Source of the DNA: Microbacterium natoriense
GTDB taxonomy: Bacteria; Actinomycetota; Actinomycetes; Actinomycetales; Microbacteriaceae
Assembly (NCBI RefSeq): GCF_030816295.1
Contig: NZ_JAUSXV010000001.1
Location: 2,790,001-2,854,000 of the forward strand
Length of the DNA: 64,000 nt
Reading direction: 5' to 3'
Made by a program: the position numbers and the translations under genes. The notes beneath the pieces are model-generated. The model made no database searches, was not told where the DNA came from, and worked only from the letters and a program-made list of their open reading frames with translations. This document shows positions 8,537 through 18,793 of the stretch, piece after piece. The stretch's first letter is position 1. Every line of letters begins with the position of its first letter.

Positions 8537-10477
8537 TCAGCGCCGCTCGTGCAGCGGCAGATCGATCGCGCCCGTCTCTCCCGCGTTGCGCGCGACCGGG
8601 ATTCGGGTGCCGAGCACCTGCGCGACCACGTCCTGCGCGATCTTCGAAGCGGTGAGTCCGGCATCTGTCAGCACCTGGTCTCGCGACGCATGGTCGATGA
8701 ACTCGTCAGGAAGACCGAGCTCGTCGACGGCAGTGTCGATCCCCGCCTCGCGGAGCACCTGGCGCACACGCGTGCCGATGCCCCCGACGCGGATGCCGTC
8801 CTCGAGTGTGATGACGAGCCGATGGTGAGCGGCGAGCTCGACGACGGATGGCTGAACGGGGATCGCCCACCGAGGGTCGATCACCGTTGCGCCGATCCCC
8901 TGGGCCCGCAGTCTCGTGGCGACCTCCATCGCGAGCGCGGCGAACGGTCCGATGCCGATGATGAGCACGTCTTCAGACTCGCCGCGGGCGAGCACATCGA
9001 CCCCGTCGTCCAGGCGCTCGATCGCGGGGAGTTCGGCAGCCACCTCGCCCTTCGGGAAGCGGATGACGGTGGGCGCGTCGTCGATCAGCACGGCCTCGTC
9101 GAGAGCCTCGGCGAGGCGCGCACCGTCGCGCGGAGCCGCGATGCGGATGTGCGGCACGATCTGCAGCATCGCCAGGTCCCACATGCCGTGATGACTCGGG
9201 CCGTCGGGGCCCGTCACGCCGGCTCGATCGAGGACGAAGGTGACACCCGCGCGATGCAGGGCGACGTCCATGAGGACCTGGTCGAACGCGCGGTTCATGA
9301 AGGTCGCATACAGCGCGACGACCGGATGCAGGCCGCCGAAGGCGAGACCGGCCGCAGATGCGACGGCATGCTGCTCGGCGATGCCCACGTCGTACACGCG
9401 ATCGGGGAATCGTTCCGCGAACGGTGCGAGACCGGTAGGACGCAGCATCGCCGCGGTCATCGCGATCACCTTCGGGTCGCGCTCTCCCACGGTGACGAGC
9501 GCCTCGGAGAACACGTCGGTCCAGCCGCGACCGCTGCTGGAGAGCGGTTCGCCCGTGATGGGGTCGATGCGGTTGACGGCATGGAACTGATCGGCCTCGT
9601 CGTCGCGTGCGGGCTGATAGCCGCGGCCCTTCTCCGTGATGGCGTGCACGATCACCGGGGCGCCGTAGGACTTCGCGAGCTCGAGCGTCTCCAGAAGAGC
9701 AGGAAGGTCGTGACCGTCGACCGGGCCGAGGTACTTGATGTCGAGATTCGAGTACAGCGCCTCGTTGTTCGTGAAGCGCGAGAGGAACCCGTGCGTGCCG
9801 CCACGGACGCCGCGGAACACGGCACGTCCGACGGGGCCGAACGCACGGAACAGGCGGTCGGACTTGCGGTGCAGGTCCTTGTAGGCCGCGGCCGTGCGCA
9901 CTCTGTTCAGGTACCGCGACATGCCGCCGATCGTCGGGGCGTAGGAGCGGCCGTTGTCGTTCACGACGATCACCAGATTGCGGTCGTTGTCGTCGGAGAT
10001 GTTGTTGAGCGCCTCCCACGTCATGCCGCCGGTGAGGGCGCCGTCGCCGACCACCGCGACGACGTGCCGATCTGCGCGCCCTGTCGCGGTGAGGGCGCGG
10101 CTGATGCCGTCGGCCCAGCTCAGCGAACTCGACGCGTGCGAGGACTCCACGACGTCATGAGGACTTTCGCTGCGCTGCGGGTACCCGGCGAGGCCGCCAC
10201 GCACTCGCAGAGCTGAGAAGTCCTGACGACCGGTGAGGAGCTTGTGCACGTACGACTGGTGGCCGGTGTCGAAGATGAACGGATCGTCCGGCGACGAGAA
10301 CACGCGGTGCAGGGCGATCGTCAGCTCCACCACACCGAGGTTGGGACCGAGGTGTCCGCCCGTGCGGGAGACGTTCTCGACGAGGAACTCGCGGATCTCT
10401 CCGGCGAGCTCGGTCAGCTGGTCTGTGGACAGTCCGTCCAGATCTCGGGGACCTGAGATGCTCGGAAGAATGGGCAT
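8537..10477 (-). CDS. dxs: 1-deoxy-D-xylulose-5-phosphate synthase
   Basis: 646 residues from the ATG at 10477, preceded by a good ribosome site (GAGGAGG, about 6 bases upstream); the longer open frame upstream is rejected. The N-terminal thiamine diphosphate region has VVGDGALTGGMTWEALNN, preceded by SHASSSLSWADGISRAL. The central transketolase domain contains YDVGIAEQHAVASAAGLAFG, and the C-terminal domain has VITLEDGIRVGGIG. The enzyme condenses pyruvate and glyceraldehyde 3-phosphate, the first step of the MEP isoprenoid pathway. It is transcribed leftward behind acnA but separated by a terminator and has its own candidate -10 (TAGGAT). Confidence 0.97.
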   Translation of the reverse strand: MPILPSISGPRDLDGLSTDQLTELAGEIREFLVENVSRTGGHLGPNLGVVELTIALHRVFSSPDDPFIFDTGHQSYVHKLLTGRQDFSALRVRGGLAGYPQRSESPHDVVESSHASSSLSWADGISRALTATGRADRHVVAVVGDGALTGGMTWEALNNISDDNDRNLVIVVNDNGRSYAPTIGGMSRYLNRVRTAAAYKDLHRKSDRLFRAFGPVGRAVFRGVRGGTHGFLSRFTNNEALYSNLDIKYLGPVDGHDLPALLETLELAKSYGAPVIVHAITEKGRGYQPARDDEADQFHAVNRIDPITGEPLSSSGRGWTDVFSEALVTVGERDPKVIAMTAAMLRPTGLAPFAERFPDRVYDVGIAEQHAVASAAGLAFGGLHPVVALYATFMNRAFDQVLMDVALHRAGVTFVLDRAGVTGPDGPSHHGMWDLAMLQIVPHIRIAAPRDGARLAEALDEAVLIDDAPTVIRFPKGEVAAELPAIERLDDGVDVLARGESEDVLIIGIGPFAALAMEVATRLRAQGIGATVIDPRWAIPVQPSVVELAAHHRLVITLEDGIRVGGIGTRVRQVLREAGIDTAVDELGLPDEFIDHASRDQVLTDAGLTASKIAQDVVAQVLGTRIPVARNAGETGAIDLPLHERR

Positions 10478-10536
10478 CTGCGCCTCCTCACAGGCTCCGT
10501 GCGCGGCATCCGAGTTCCGGTTCGGGCGCCTCTGCG

Positions 10537-10542
10537 ATCCTA
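10537..10542 (-). promoter_or_regulatory. Candidate -10 element for dxs
   Basis: TAGGAT on the minus strand, 60 bp upstream of the dxs ATG and downstream of the acnA terminator. No convincing -35 is visible, which is common for actinobacterial sigma-A promoters. Confidence 0.4.
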
Positions 10543-10606
10543 TCGCGCCGCCCCGGGAATCCTCCGTGAGCGCGGTGGTCCGGACGACCGGTCCGGGCCG
10601 ATGGAA

Positions 10607-10640
10607 AGCGCCCCACCCGGCCGGAGCCGGATGGGGCGCT
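10607..10640 (-). terminator. Terminator of acnA
   Basis: AGCGCCCCA...TGGGGCGCT hairpin, with inner CCGGC/GCCGG pairing, lies 16 bp downstream of the acnA stop codon in the direction of transcription. Confidence 0.8.
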
Positions 10641-10655
10641 GAGGTGCGACGCTGA

Positions 10656-13490
<2,835 letters not shown>

Positions 13491-13616
13491 GAATCCGTCT
13501 CCTTCTATTCGGATGGGAGCGACAGGCGCCTCCATCTTGCTCGCCAGCGAGCCCCGTCGGCTAGCAAGGCAGACCTAACCAGTCTGCTCCCGCAGCGCCG
13601 TGGGCGGAAGCCTGCA

Positions 13617-13640
13617 ATTTATCTTGATATCAAGATAAAT
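13617..13640. promoter_or_regulatory. Perfect 24-bp palindrome upstream of acnA (candidate MarR-family operator)
   Basis: The central 20 bases are TTATCTTGATATCAAGATAA, flanked by one more A-T pair and one T-A pair on the outside; all 24 positions are symmetric. It is strikingly AT-rich in a GC-rich window and lies between the acnA start and the 3' end of the DUF3159 gene. Repeated ATCTTGA half-sites in opposite orientation are typical of MarR/PecS-like regulators. In Streptomyces coelicolor the MarR-family TamR is reported to act on aconitase genes; equating this site with TamR is inference. Confidence 0.7.
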
Positions 13641-13643
13641 CTA

Positions 13644-14375
13644 TCACGAGCCAGACACAGGTCCGGCATCCGACTCACGCGGATAGAGCCGCCGGGCGAC
13701 GACCCAGGTGGTCGCGAGGAGCACCGCGAAGAACGGGATGCCCATGATGATCTTCACGGTGCCGAGAGTCGCCACGTCACCTGAGAAGTAGAAGGGCAGC
13801 TGCACGCCGAGGCGCGCGAGGAACAGCAGGGCCCACGCCACCGAGAGCCAGAAGAAGGTCCGGCGCTTGCGCGGATCCGCACGCCAGGAGACGCCCTCGC
13901 CCATCAGGAATCCGACGACGACGCCGATCAGCGGCCAGCGCACGGCGGCAGACACGAGGAATGCGGTGCCGTAAGCGATGTTGGTGATGAACCCGATGAC
14001 GAACTGATCGGCGGCACGGCCGGTGAACAGGGGCAGTCCCGCGGCGATGACCGCGGCGACCAGGCCGGAGAGCGCTGCGACCGGCGGCGATTTCATCAGC
14101 AGGCGGACGATCGTGAAAATCGCCGCGGAACCCACGGACAGGATCAGGGCCAGAACCAGGTTGCTGCTGACGGTGTACGTGACGATGAAAGCGAGCAGCG
14201 GCAGCACCGACTCCACGATCCCCCGCCAGCCGCCGATGACGCCCCAGACCATCTGGCCCGTCGAGACGTCGGCGTCGGGGTCGATGCCCGCCTTGCGAGC
14301 AGCGCCGCCGAGGGCCGCTCCGAAGATCTCAGAGGCGGACGGTTCGCGCTCCGCGTCGGGATCAGGAGTGCTCAC
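13644..14375 (-). CDS. DUF3159 integral membrane protein
   Basis: 243 residues from a GTG that overlaps the upstream stop codon (GTGA). About six hydrophobic segments follow a soluble N terminus of about 40 residues containing SASEIFGAALGGAARKAGI. Examples are VLPLLAFIVTYTVSSNLVLA, VAALSGLVAAVIAAGLPLF and IIMGIPFFAVLLATTWVVA. The family is widespread in Actinobacteria next to dut and DUF3710, as in the M. tuberculosis Rv2693c-Rv2697c region; function unknown. The gene is the last of the dut-DUF3710-DUF3159 leftward operon and ends a few bases from the palindrome upstream of acnA. Confidence 0.88.
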   Translation of the reverse strand: MSTPDPDAEREPSASEIFGAALGGAARKAGIDPDADVSTGQMVWGVIGGWRGIVESVLPLLAFIVTYTVSSNLVLALILSVGSAAIFTIVRLLMKSPPVAALSGLVAAVIAAGLPLFTGRAADQFVIGFITNIAYGTAFLVSAAVRWPLIGVVVGFLMGEGVSWRADPRKRRTFFWLSVAWALLFLARLGVQLPFYFSGDVATLGTVKIIMGIPFFAVLLATTWVVARRLYPRESDAGPVSGS

Positions 14376-14959
14376 GCTGAGCCCGGCGTCGCCGGCATCT
14401 TCAGAGGGATCAGATCACGGGGCGGCATCGGGGCGCCGCCGCGGACGACGACGATCGACCGGAACAGGTCCTCGACCTTGGCCGCCGCTTCGAGATCGGA
14501 TGCTGCGGCGCCGCCGATCACGCCGCGCAGGAACCACCGCGGGCCATCGACGCCGACGAAGCGGGCGAGCCGCAGTTCGGATCCTTCACTGGCCGCGGCG
14601 GGCACCTCGGCCAGCAGCTCTTTGCCCAGCGGCCCCTCGCGCTCCTCGACGCGGCCGCCCTGAGCTTTGACCTGGTCGCGCAGCTGCACGCGCGTCTCGT
14701 CCCACAGGCCGCCGGAGCGCGGCGCCGCGAACGGCTGCACCTGCAGCGAGGAGTCGGCGTAGTCTAGTCCGACGGCGACGATGCGCTTGGTCTGCTCCTC
14801 GACCTCGAGGCGCAGGTTGAGACCCTCGCGCGGCAGGATCTTGATGCCGCCGAGATCGATGTACGGGCGGACCGGGTTCGCCTCGGAGTCGTCCAACGGC
14901 CCTTCTGTCGCACGGTTGTGCGGTGCCGACTTCGAGGGTGTGGCGTTGTTGTCAGTCAT
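14372..14959 (-). CDS. DUF3710 protein
   Basis: 195 residues, cytoplasmic, with an acidic N terminus (GPLDDSEANPVRPYIDLGGI), then ILPREGLNLRLEVEEQ and SLQVQPFAAPRSGGLWDE, which identify DUF3710. Function is unknown. It lies 18 bp downstream of dut and overlaps the DUF3159 start by 4 bp, a conserved actinobacterial gene order (compare M. tuberculosis Rv2696c-Rv2697c). Confidence 0.9.
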   Translation of the reverse strand: MTDNNATPSKSAPHNRATEGPLDDSEANPVRPYIDLGGIKILPREGLNLRLEVEEQTKRIVAVGLDYADSSLQVQPFAAPRSGGLWDETRVQLRDQVKAQGGRVEEREGPLGKELLAEVPAAASEGSELRLARFVGVDGPRWFLRGVIGGAAASDLEAAAKVEDLFRSIVVVRGGAPMPPRDLIPLKMPATPGSA

Positions 14960-14977
14960 CAGCCTTGTCCTGCTTCG

Positions 14978-15445
14978 TTACTGGTGGGGTGCTGCCTGAT
15001 ATCCGGTGGACCCGAATCCGCCCTCGCCGCGGGTGCTCTCGGGGAGCTCCTCGACGGGGATGAACGTCGCTCGGGTGACCGGCATGATGATCAGCTGGGC
15101 GATGCGATCGCCGACGGCGACATCGTACGCGCTGCGGGTATCGGTGTTGATCAGACTCACTTTGATCTCTCCGCGATACCCCGCGTCGACGGTCCCGGGC
15201 GAGTTCACGATCGAGATGCCGTGCTTGGCGGCCAGGCCGCTGCGCGGCACCACGAAGGCCGCGAAGCCCTCAGGCAGAGCGATGCGGACTCCGGTCTCGA
15301 CCAGCGCGCGCTCCCCCGGCTCGAGGTGCACGGCGACGGCTGCGACGAGGTCGGCGCCTGCATCGCCGGGGTGCGCGTAACCGGGCACGACAGCGAGTCC
15401 ATCGAGCACAGGGGCGATAATGGGGACGTCAACCGATTCAGTCAC
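14978..15445 (-). CDS. dut: Deoxyuridine 5'-triphosphate nucleotidohydrolase
   Basis: 155 residues from a GTG. All five dUTPase motifs are visible: AHPGDAGADL (motif 1), VPRSGLAAKHGI (2), NSPGTVDAGYRGEIKV (3, with the catalytic Asp), VGDRIAQLII (4) and RGEGGFGSTGY (5, the mobile C-terminal arm). The trimeric enzyme hydrolyses dUTP to dUMP, keeping uracil out of DNA and feeding thymidylate synthesis. Its start codon is only 3 bp from the ATG of the divergent DUF3093 gene. A candidate -10 (TAGCCT, 15452-15457) six bases ahead of the GTG suggests a leaderless transcript. Confidence 0.96.
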   Translation of the reverse strand: MTESVDVPIIAPVLDGLAVVPGYAHPGDAGADLVAAVAVHLEPGERALVETGVRIALPEGFAAFVVPRSGLAAKHGISIVNSPGTVDAGYRGEIKVSLINTDTRSAYDVAVGDRIAQLIIMPVTRATFIPVEELPESTRGEGGFGSTGYQAAPHQ

Positions 15446-15448
15446 CCC

Positions 15449-15940
15449 ATGAGGCTAATGCAGAACCGCACCGCTGAGACACGTCCGCAGTATCGCGAAC
15501 GGCTGTCGCCGAGCCTCCGGCTTCTGGTGACCGTCGCACTCGCCGGCCCCATGGTGTCGCTCGTATTCGTGCCAGTCGGCTCAACGATCGCCCTGGTCGC
15601 AGGGGGCGCGGTCTCCGCAGCCCTCGTGGCGATGTTCGTCTGGCTCACCCCCGTGGTGGCGGTGGACGGCTCCGTGCTGCGCGCCGGACGCGCCCACATC
15701 GACGCGAGATTCCTCGGCGAACCCGAGGTGCTCACGGGAGACGAGGCGCGGCAGGCGCGCGGTCCGCGACTGCCCGCGCGGGGCTGGCACCTGATCCGCG
15801 GCGGGATCGACGGACTGATCGTCGTGCCGAACATCGACGAGGACGATCCCGTCGAATCGTGGACCATTTCGTCTCGCACACCCGACCGCCTCGCCGCGGC
15901 TGTTCGGGCGGCACGCGAGTCGGCGTCCGCCGACTCCTGA
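15449..15940 (+). CDS. DUF3093 membrane protein
   Basis: 163 residues from the ATG at 15449; a second ATG at 15458 is possible and would leave more room for the divergent dut promoter. Two adjacent transmembrane segments (LRLLVTVALAGPMVSLVFVP and TIALVAGGAVSAALVAMFVW) are followed by a soluble domain with DGSVLRAGRAHIDARFLGE and WTISSRTPDRLAAAV, diagnostic of DUF3093. Function unknown. The divergent dut-DUF3093 order followed by a convergent DUF4193 gene is conserved in mycobacteria (Rv2697c-Rv2699c). Confidence 0.88.
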   Translation: MRLMQNRTAETRPQYRERLSPSLRLLVTVALAGPMVSLVFVPVGSTIALVAGGAVSAALVAMFVWLTPVVAVDGSVLRAGRAHIDARFLGEPEVLTGDEARQARGPRLPARGWHLIRGGIDGLIVVPNIDEDDPVESWTISSRTPDRLAAAVRAARESASADS

Positions 15941-15978
15941 CCGCGCGCCTCGCCCTCGGAGTGCGCCCGGATACGACG

Positions 15979-16010
15979 ACGCGCCCGGAACCGTGAGGTC
16001 CTGGGCGCGT
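15979..16010. terminator. Bidirectional terminator between DUF3093 and DUF4193
   Basis: ACGCGCCC ... GGGCGCGT hairpin with additional imperfect inner pairing, located between the ends of two convergent genes. Confidence 0.7.
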
Positions 16011-16032
16011 GACGCGTGTATCGACGCTGCGG

Positions 16033-16326
16033 TCAGGCAGCGCACTCCTTGCAGATCGGGCCGGACGAGCCCTCGTGGTCGAGCTGAGAGCGGTGCTTCA
16101 CCAGGAAGCAGCTCATGCAGGTGAACTCGTCATCCTGCGCGGGCAGCACGACGACATCGAGCTCGAGATCGGACAGATCGGCACCGGGAAGGTCGAAGCT
16201 GGACGGGTTGTCCGAGTCCTCATCGCCGGACGAGCCTGACAGCTTGTCCGGCACACGCTCCTTGAGGGCTTCGATCGACTCGGAGTCGTCTTCACTCTTT
16301 CGGGGAGCGTCGTAATCGGTTGCCAT
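16033..16326 (-). CDS. DUF4193 zinc-ribbon-like small protein
   Basis: 97 residues from the ATG at 16326 (MATDYDAPRK), with GGAGA about 9 bases before it. The N-terminal half is acidic and probably disordered (SGSSGDEDSDNPSSFDLPGA). The C-terminal half carries FTCMSCFLVKHRSQL and GPICKECAA, that is C-x2-C ... C-x2-C, a probable zinc site. The family is nearly universal in Actinobacteria (M. tuberculosis Rv2699c) and of unknown function; a structural zinc and a nucleic-acid or transcription-linked role are guesses. The gene is divergent from sepH, with a 201-bp intergenic region. Confidence 0.9.
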   Translation of the reverse strand: MATDYDAPRKSEDDSESIEALKERVPDKLSGSSGDEDSDNPSSFDLPGADLSDLELDVVVLPAQDDEFTCMSCFLVKHRSQLDHEGSSGPICKECAA

Positions 16327-16527
16327 GGGGTAGTTCTCCACTTTCATGGTGCGAGTGGTGGGAGTTGTGCCGCAGGGTTCGGCGGCCATAGTTTGCACGA
16401 CCGCGAGAGATTTCGCAAATGTCGCCTCGTGCGACTGAGCAAACTGACGGCACGCCCAGGGTATTCCCGCCTGCTGTGGAACCGGCGTGACACCATGGGC
16501 GAACACCCATTCCTGAGGGGCATTCGC

Positions 16528-17562
16528 ATGGAAAACGTCACCATCGTCGGCACTGAAGCAGGAGTCCTCGTACTCGCGACCGAATCCGGCGCGCGTTTTG
16601 CGCTGCCCATCGACGACGTGCTGCACCGCGAGATCCGTCGCGCGACACGCCAGGGCGAGCCGGTCGCGCAGAAACTCGCGGCCAGCCCGCGCGACATCCA
16701 GGCGCAGATCCGCGCCGGACTCACGGCTCCCGAGGTCGCCGAACTCCTCGGCATCGGCGTCGACGACGTCATCCGCTTCGAGGGTCCGGTCCTCGCCGAG
16801 CGCGAGCACATCATCGGACAGGCCCTCGCCGTCCCTGTTCTCATCGGCAGCGAGGTCGAACCCGACGCACAGCCCACCTTCGGGACGGCGATCCGAGCCA
16901 AGCTCGCCGATCTCGAGGCGACGGCGGAGCGCTGGGCGAGCTGGAAGGACGAAAGCGGATGGATCATCAAGCTCGAGTTCACCGCGAACGAGGTCGAGCA
17001 TGACGCACGATGGAGCTTCGATCCCCGCCGTAGCGCACTCGCGCCGCTGAACGCCGACGCCACCCAGCTCTCGAGGCAGGGGTCGCTGCCCGAAGGTCTC
17101 ATCCCTCGGCTGCGCGCGGTTGAGGCCGAGCGCACAGCATCCCCGTACAAGGACGACAGCCGTTTCGATTCCGGCGCCTTCGGTCCGCGTCTGGTGCCGA
17201 CACCCGAAGCCGAGATCGAGGATCCCTCGTTGCCGGAGAGATCGGCATCGGCTGTGCAGGATGCCGCCATCAAGCGCGCTCCTGAGTCTCAGACGACCAG
17301 CCCTGAAACCGCCGACCTGCTCGAGGCCCTGCGACGCCGGCGTGGCCAGCGCGAGAGTTCCCCCATCATCGATCTCGATGATGACGTCGAGGTGGAGGAC
17401 TCCAGCCCGATCGCTCTGTTCGACGCGCTGGAGAACGATCAGGACGACGAGGAGCAGCCTCCGCCCGCTCCCGAGCCTGCACCGGACAACGGTCGCCGTC
17501 GTCGTCGCAACGCGATGCCGTCGTGGGACGAGATCGTCTTCGGGGCGCGCACCGACGAGTGA
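16528..17562 (+). CDS. sepH: Septation protein SepH
   Basis: 344 residues from the ATG at 16528 (MENVTIVGTEAGVLVLATES), chosen because GAGGGG lies about 11 bases upstream; earlier in-frame ATGs lack this. The N-terminal DUF3071 domain (residues about 1-170) contains RFALPIDDVLHREIRRA, a helix-turn-helix-like stretch RDIQAQIRAGLTAPEVAELL and RFEGPVLAEREHIIGQALAV. The C-terminal half is acidic, proline-rich and low in complexity. SepH binds FtsZ and promotes its assembly during actinobacterial cell division. The gene converges with the phosphodiesterase gene. Confidence 0.92.
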   Translation: MENVTIVGTEAGVLVLATESGARFALPIDDVLHREIRRATRQGEPVAQKLAASPRDIQAQIRAGLTAPEVAELLGIGVDDVIRFEGPVLAEREHIIGQALAVPVLIGSEVEPDAQPTFGTAIRAKLADLEATAERWASWKDESGWIIKLEFTANEVEHDARWSFDPRRSALAPLNADATQLSRQGSLPEGLIPRLRAVEAERTASPYKDDSRFDSGAFGPRLVPTPEAEIEDPSLPERSASAVQDAAIKRAPESQTTSPETADLLEALRRRRGQRESSPIIDLDDDVEVEDSSPIALFDALENDQDDEEQPPPAPEPAPDNGRRRRRNAMPSWDEIVFGARTDE

Positions 17563-17615
17563 CCGTCGCGTTCGAGTGACTGCCGCACGTCGGCGACAGA
17601 CCGAGCGACGGCGGC

Positions 17616-18737
17616 TCAGCGGGCGAACGCCCCGAATCGCAGCAACGGCACCTGTCGTTCCTCCGGTGTGAGACCACCGTGCTGGCCGACCATGCCCCGG
17701 CTGCGCTGATCAGCCGCCGTGCCGTCGTACACCGCTCCGTTGCCCCGCGCGACGACCAGCAGGTCGCCGATCCGTGACGCCGCAGCATCCGTCACCGTCG
17801 GGCCGAACAGACCCGACGCGATCGTCTCGGCATGGCCTCCCACGTCGGCGGCGCCGTCGAGATCTCGTCGCCAGCGCGAGAGGATCTCGGCGGCATCGAC
17901 GTCGGGGTCGAGATACACGTGCAGCATGCGCGGCTCGCCGCCGATGCTGCTCACGCCGACGAGATGCTCGGACTCGAGCACCACCTGCTTGTGCCCCGGT
18001 ACGTCGACCATCCCGTGGTCGGAGGTGACGATCACCCCGACGCCGGGAGGAACGCGGCGCGCCAGGGCGGCGTCGACGTCCTCCAGTGCCGACACCCACT
18101 GGCGGGACGCGATTCCGTGTCTGTGGCCGGCCTTGTCGACCTCGGGCAGGTAGCAGTACACCAGGGATCCGGGGTTCCGTTCGGCCAGGTCGTACGCGGT
18201 CGCGACGCGATCGGCGGGCGAGGCGGCGGAGACGAACTCGGCCCCCCGCAGCGTGGCCCTGCTGAACCCGCTGCCCGCATAAGCGGCGACGCCCACCGCG
18301 AACACAGGGCGTCCGTCGGCTGCCGCCTGCTCGAACACCGTGGGCGCGACCTGCCAGGACGCGGGATCGACGCCGGAGCTCTCCCATCCGGAGAGCTGGT
18401 TGACGAGGACGCCTCGGGAGCGGTCCAGCACGCTGTAACCGACGAGTCCGTGCTCGCCCGGCCACACACCGGTCAGGATGCTCGTCAGAGCCGCAGCTGT
18501 GGTCGACGGGAACACCGAGGAGGCGACGTCCTTCTTCGCCATTCCTGCCGTCAGCGCCCGAGCGTGACCCGCATGCGCGCGCAGGCTGATCGCCCCGAGG
18601 CCGTCGATCAGGACGAGCACGACGGACTCGGCCCGCGGCAGCGTCGCGGATTCGCCGCGGAGAGCGGCGAACAGGTCGCCCGCCACCCCGACGATGCTCC
18701 GGGCCGTGGGCGACTCGGACGGTAGCATGAGGGACAT
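17616..18737 (-). CDS. Alkaline phosphatase-superfamily nucleotide pyrophosphatase/phosphodiesterase
   Basis: 373 residues. The metal-binding and nucleophile residues of the NPP superfamily are present: [11 protein letters not shown] (Asp ligand), [13 protein letters not shown] (Thr nucleophile), [11 protein letters not shown] (Asp and two His ligands), TSDHGM (Asp-His) and GQHGG (His). It should hydrolyse phosphodiester or phosphate monoester bonds with two zinc ions; no signal peptide is visible, so it is probably cytoplasmic. An ATG three codons later (18728) is an alternative start. The gene is divergent from parC and convergent with sepH. Confidence 0.88.
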   Translation of the reverse strand: MSLMLPSESPTARSIVGVAGDLFAALRGESATLPRAESVVLVLIDGLGAISLRAHAGHARALTAGMAKKDVASSVFPSTTAAALTSILTGVWPGEHGLVGYSVLDRSRGVLVNQLSGWESSGVDPASWQVAPTVFEQAAADGRPVFAVGVAAYAGSGFSRATLRGAEFVSAASPADRVATAYDLAERNPGSLVYCYLPEVDKAGHRHGIASRQWVSALEDVDAALARRVPPGVGVIVTSDHGMVDVPGHKQVVLESEHLVGVSSIGGEPRMLHVYLDPDVDAAEILSRWRRDLDGAADVGGHAETIASGLFGPTVTDAAASRIGDLLVVARGNGAVYDGTAADQRSRGMVGQHGGLTPEERQVPLLRFGAFAR

Positions 18738-18793
18738 CCGAGCCAGTCTGTCACAGGCTCCCCGCGCCCTTCAGCCTCTGCAACATTTCCAGG

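Noticed and set aside
13562..13590. Possible DtxR/IdeR iron box near acnA (half-site GACCTAACC)
   Set aside because: Only about 11 of 19 positions match the consensus and the second half-site is missing; too weak beside the perfect palindrome 40 bp away.
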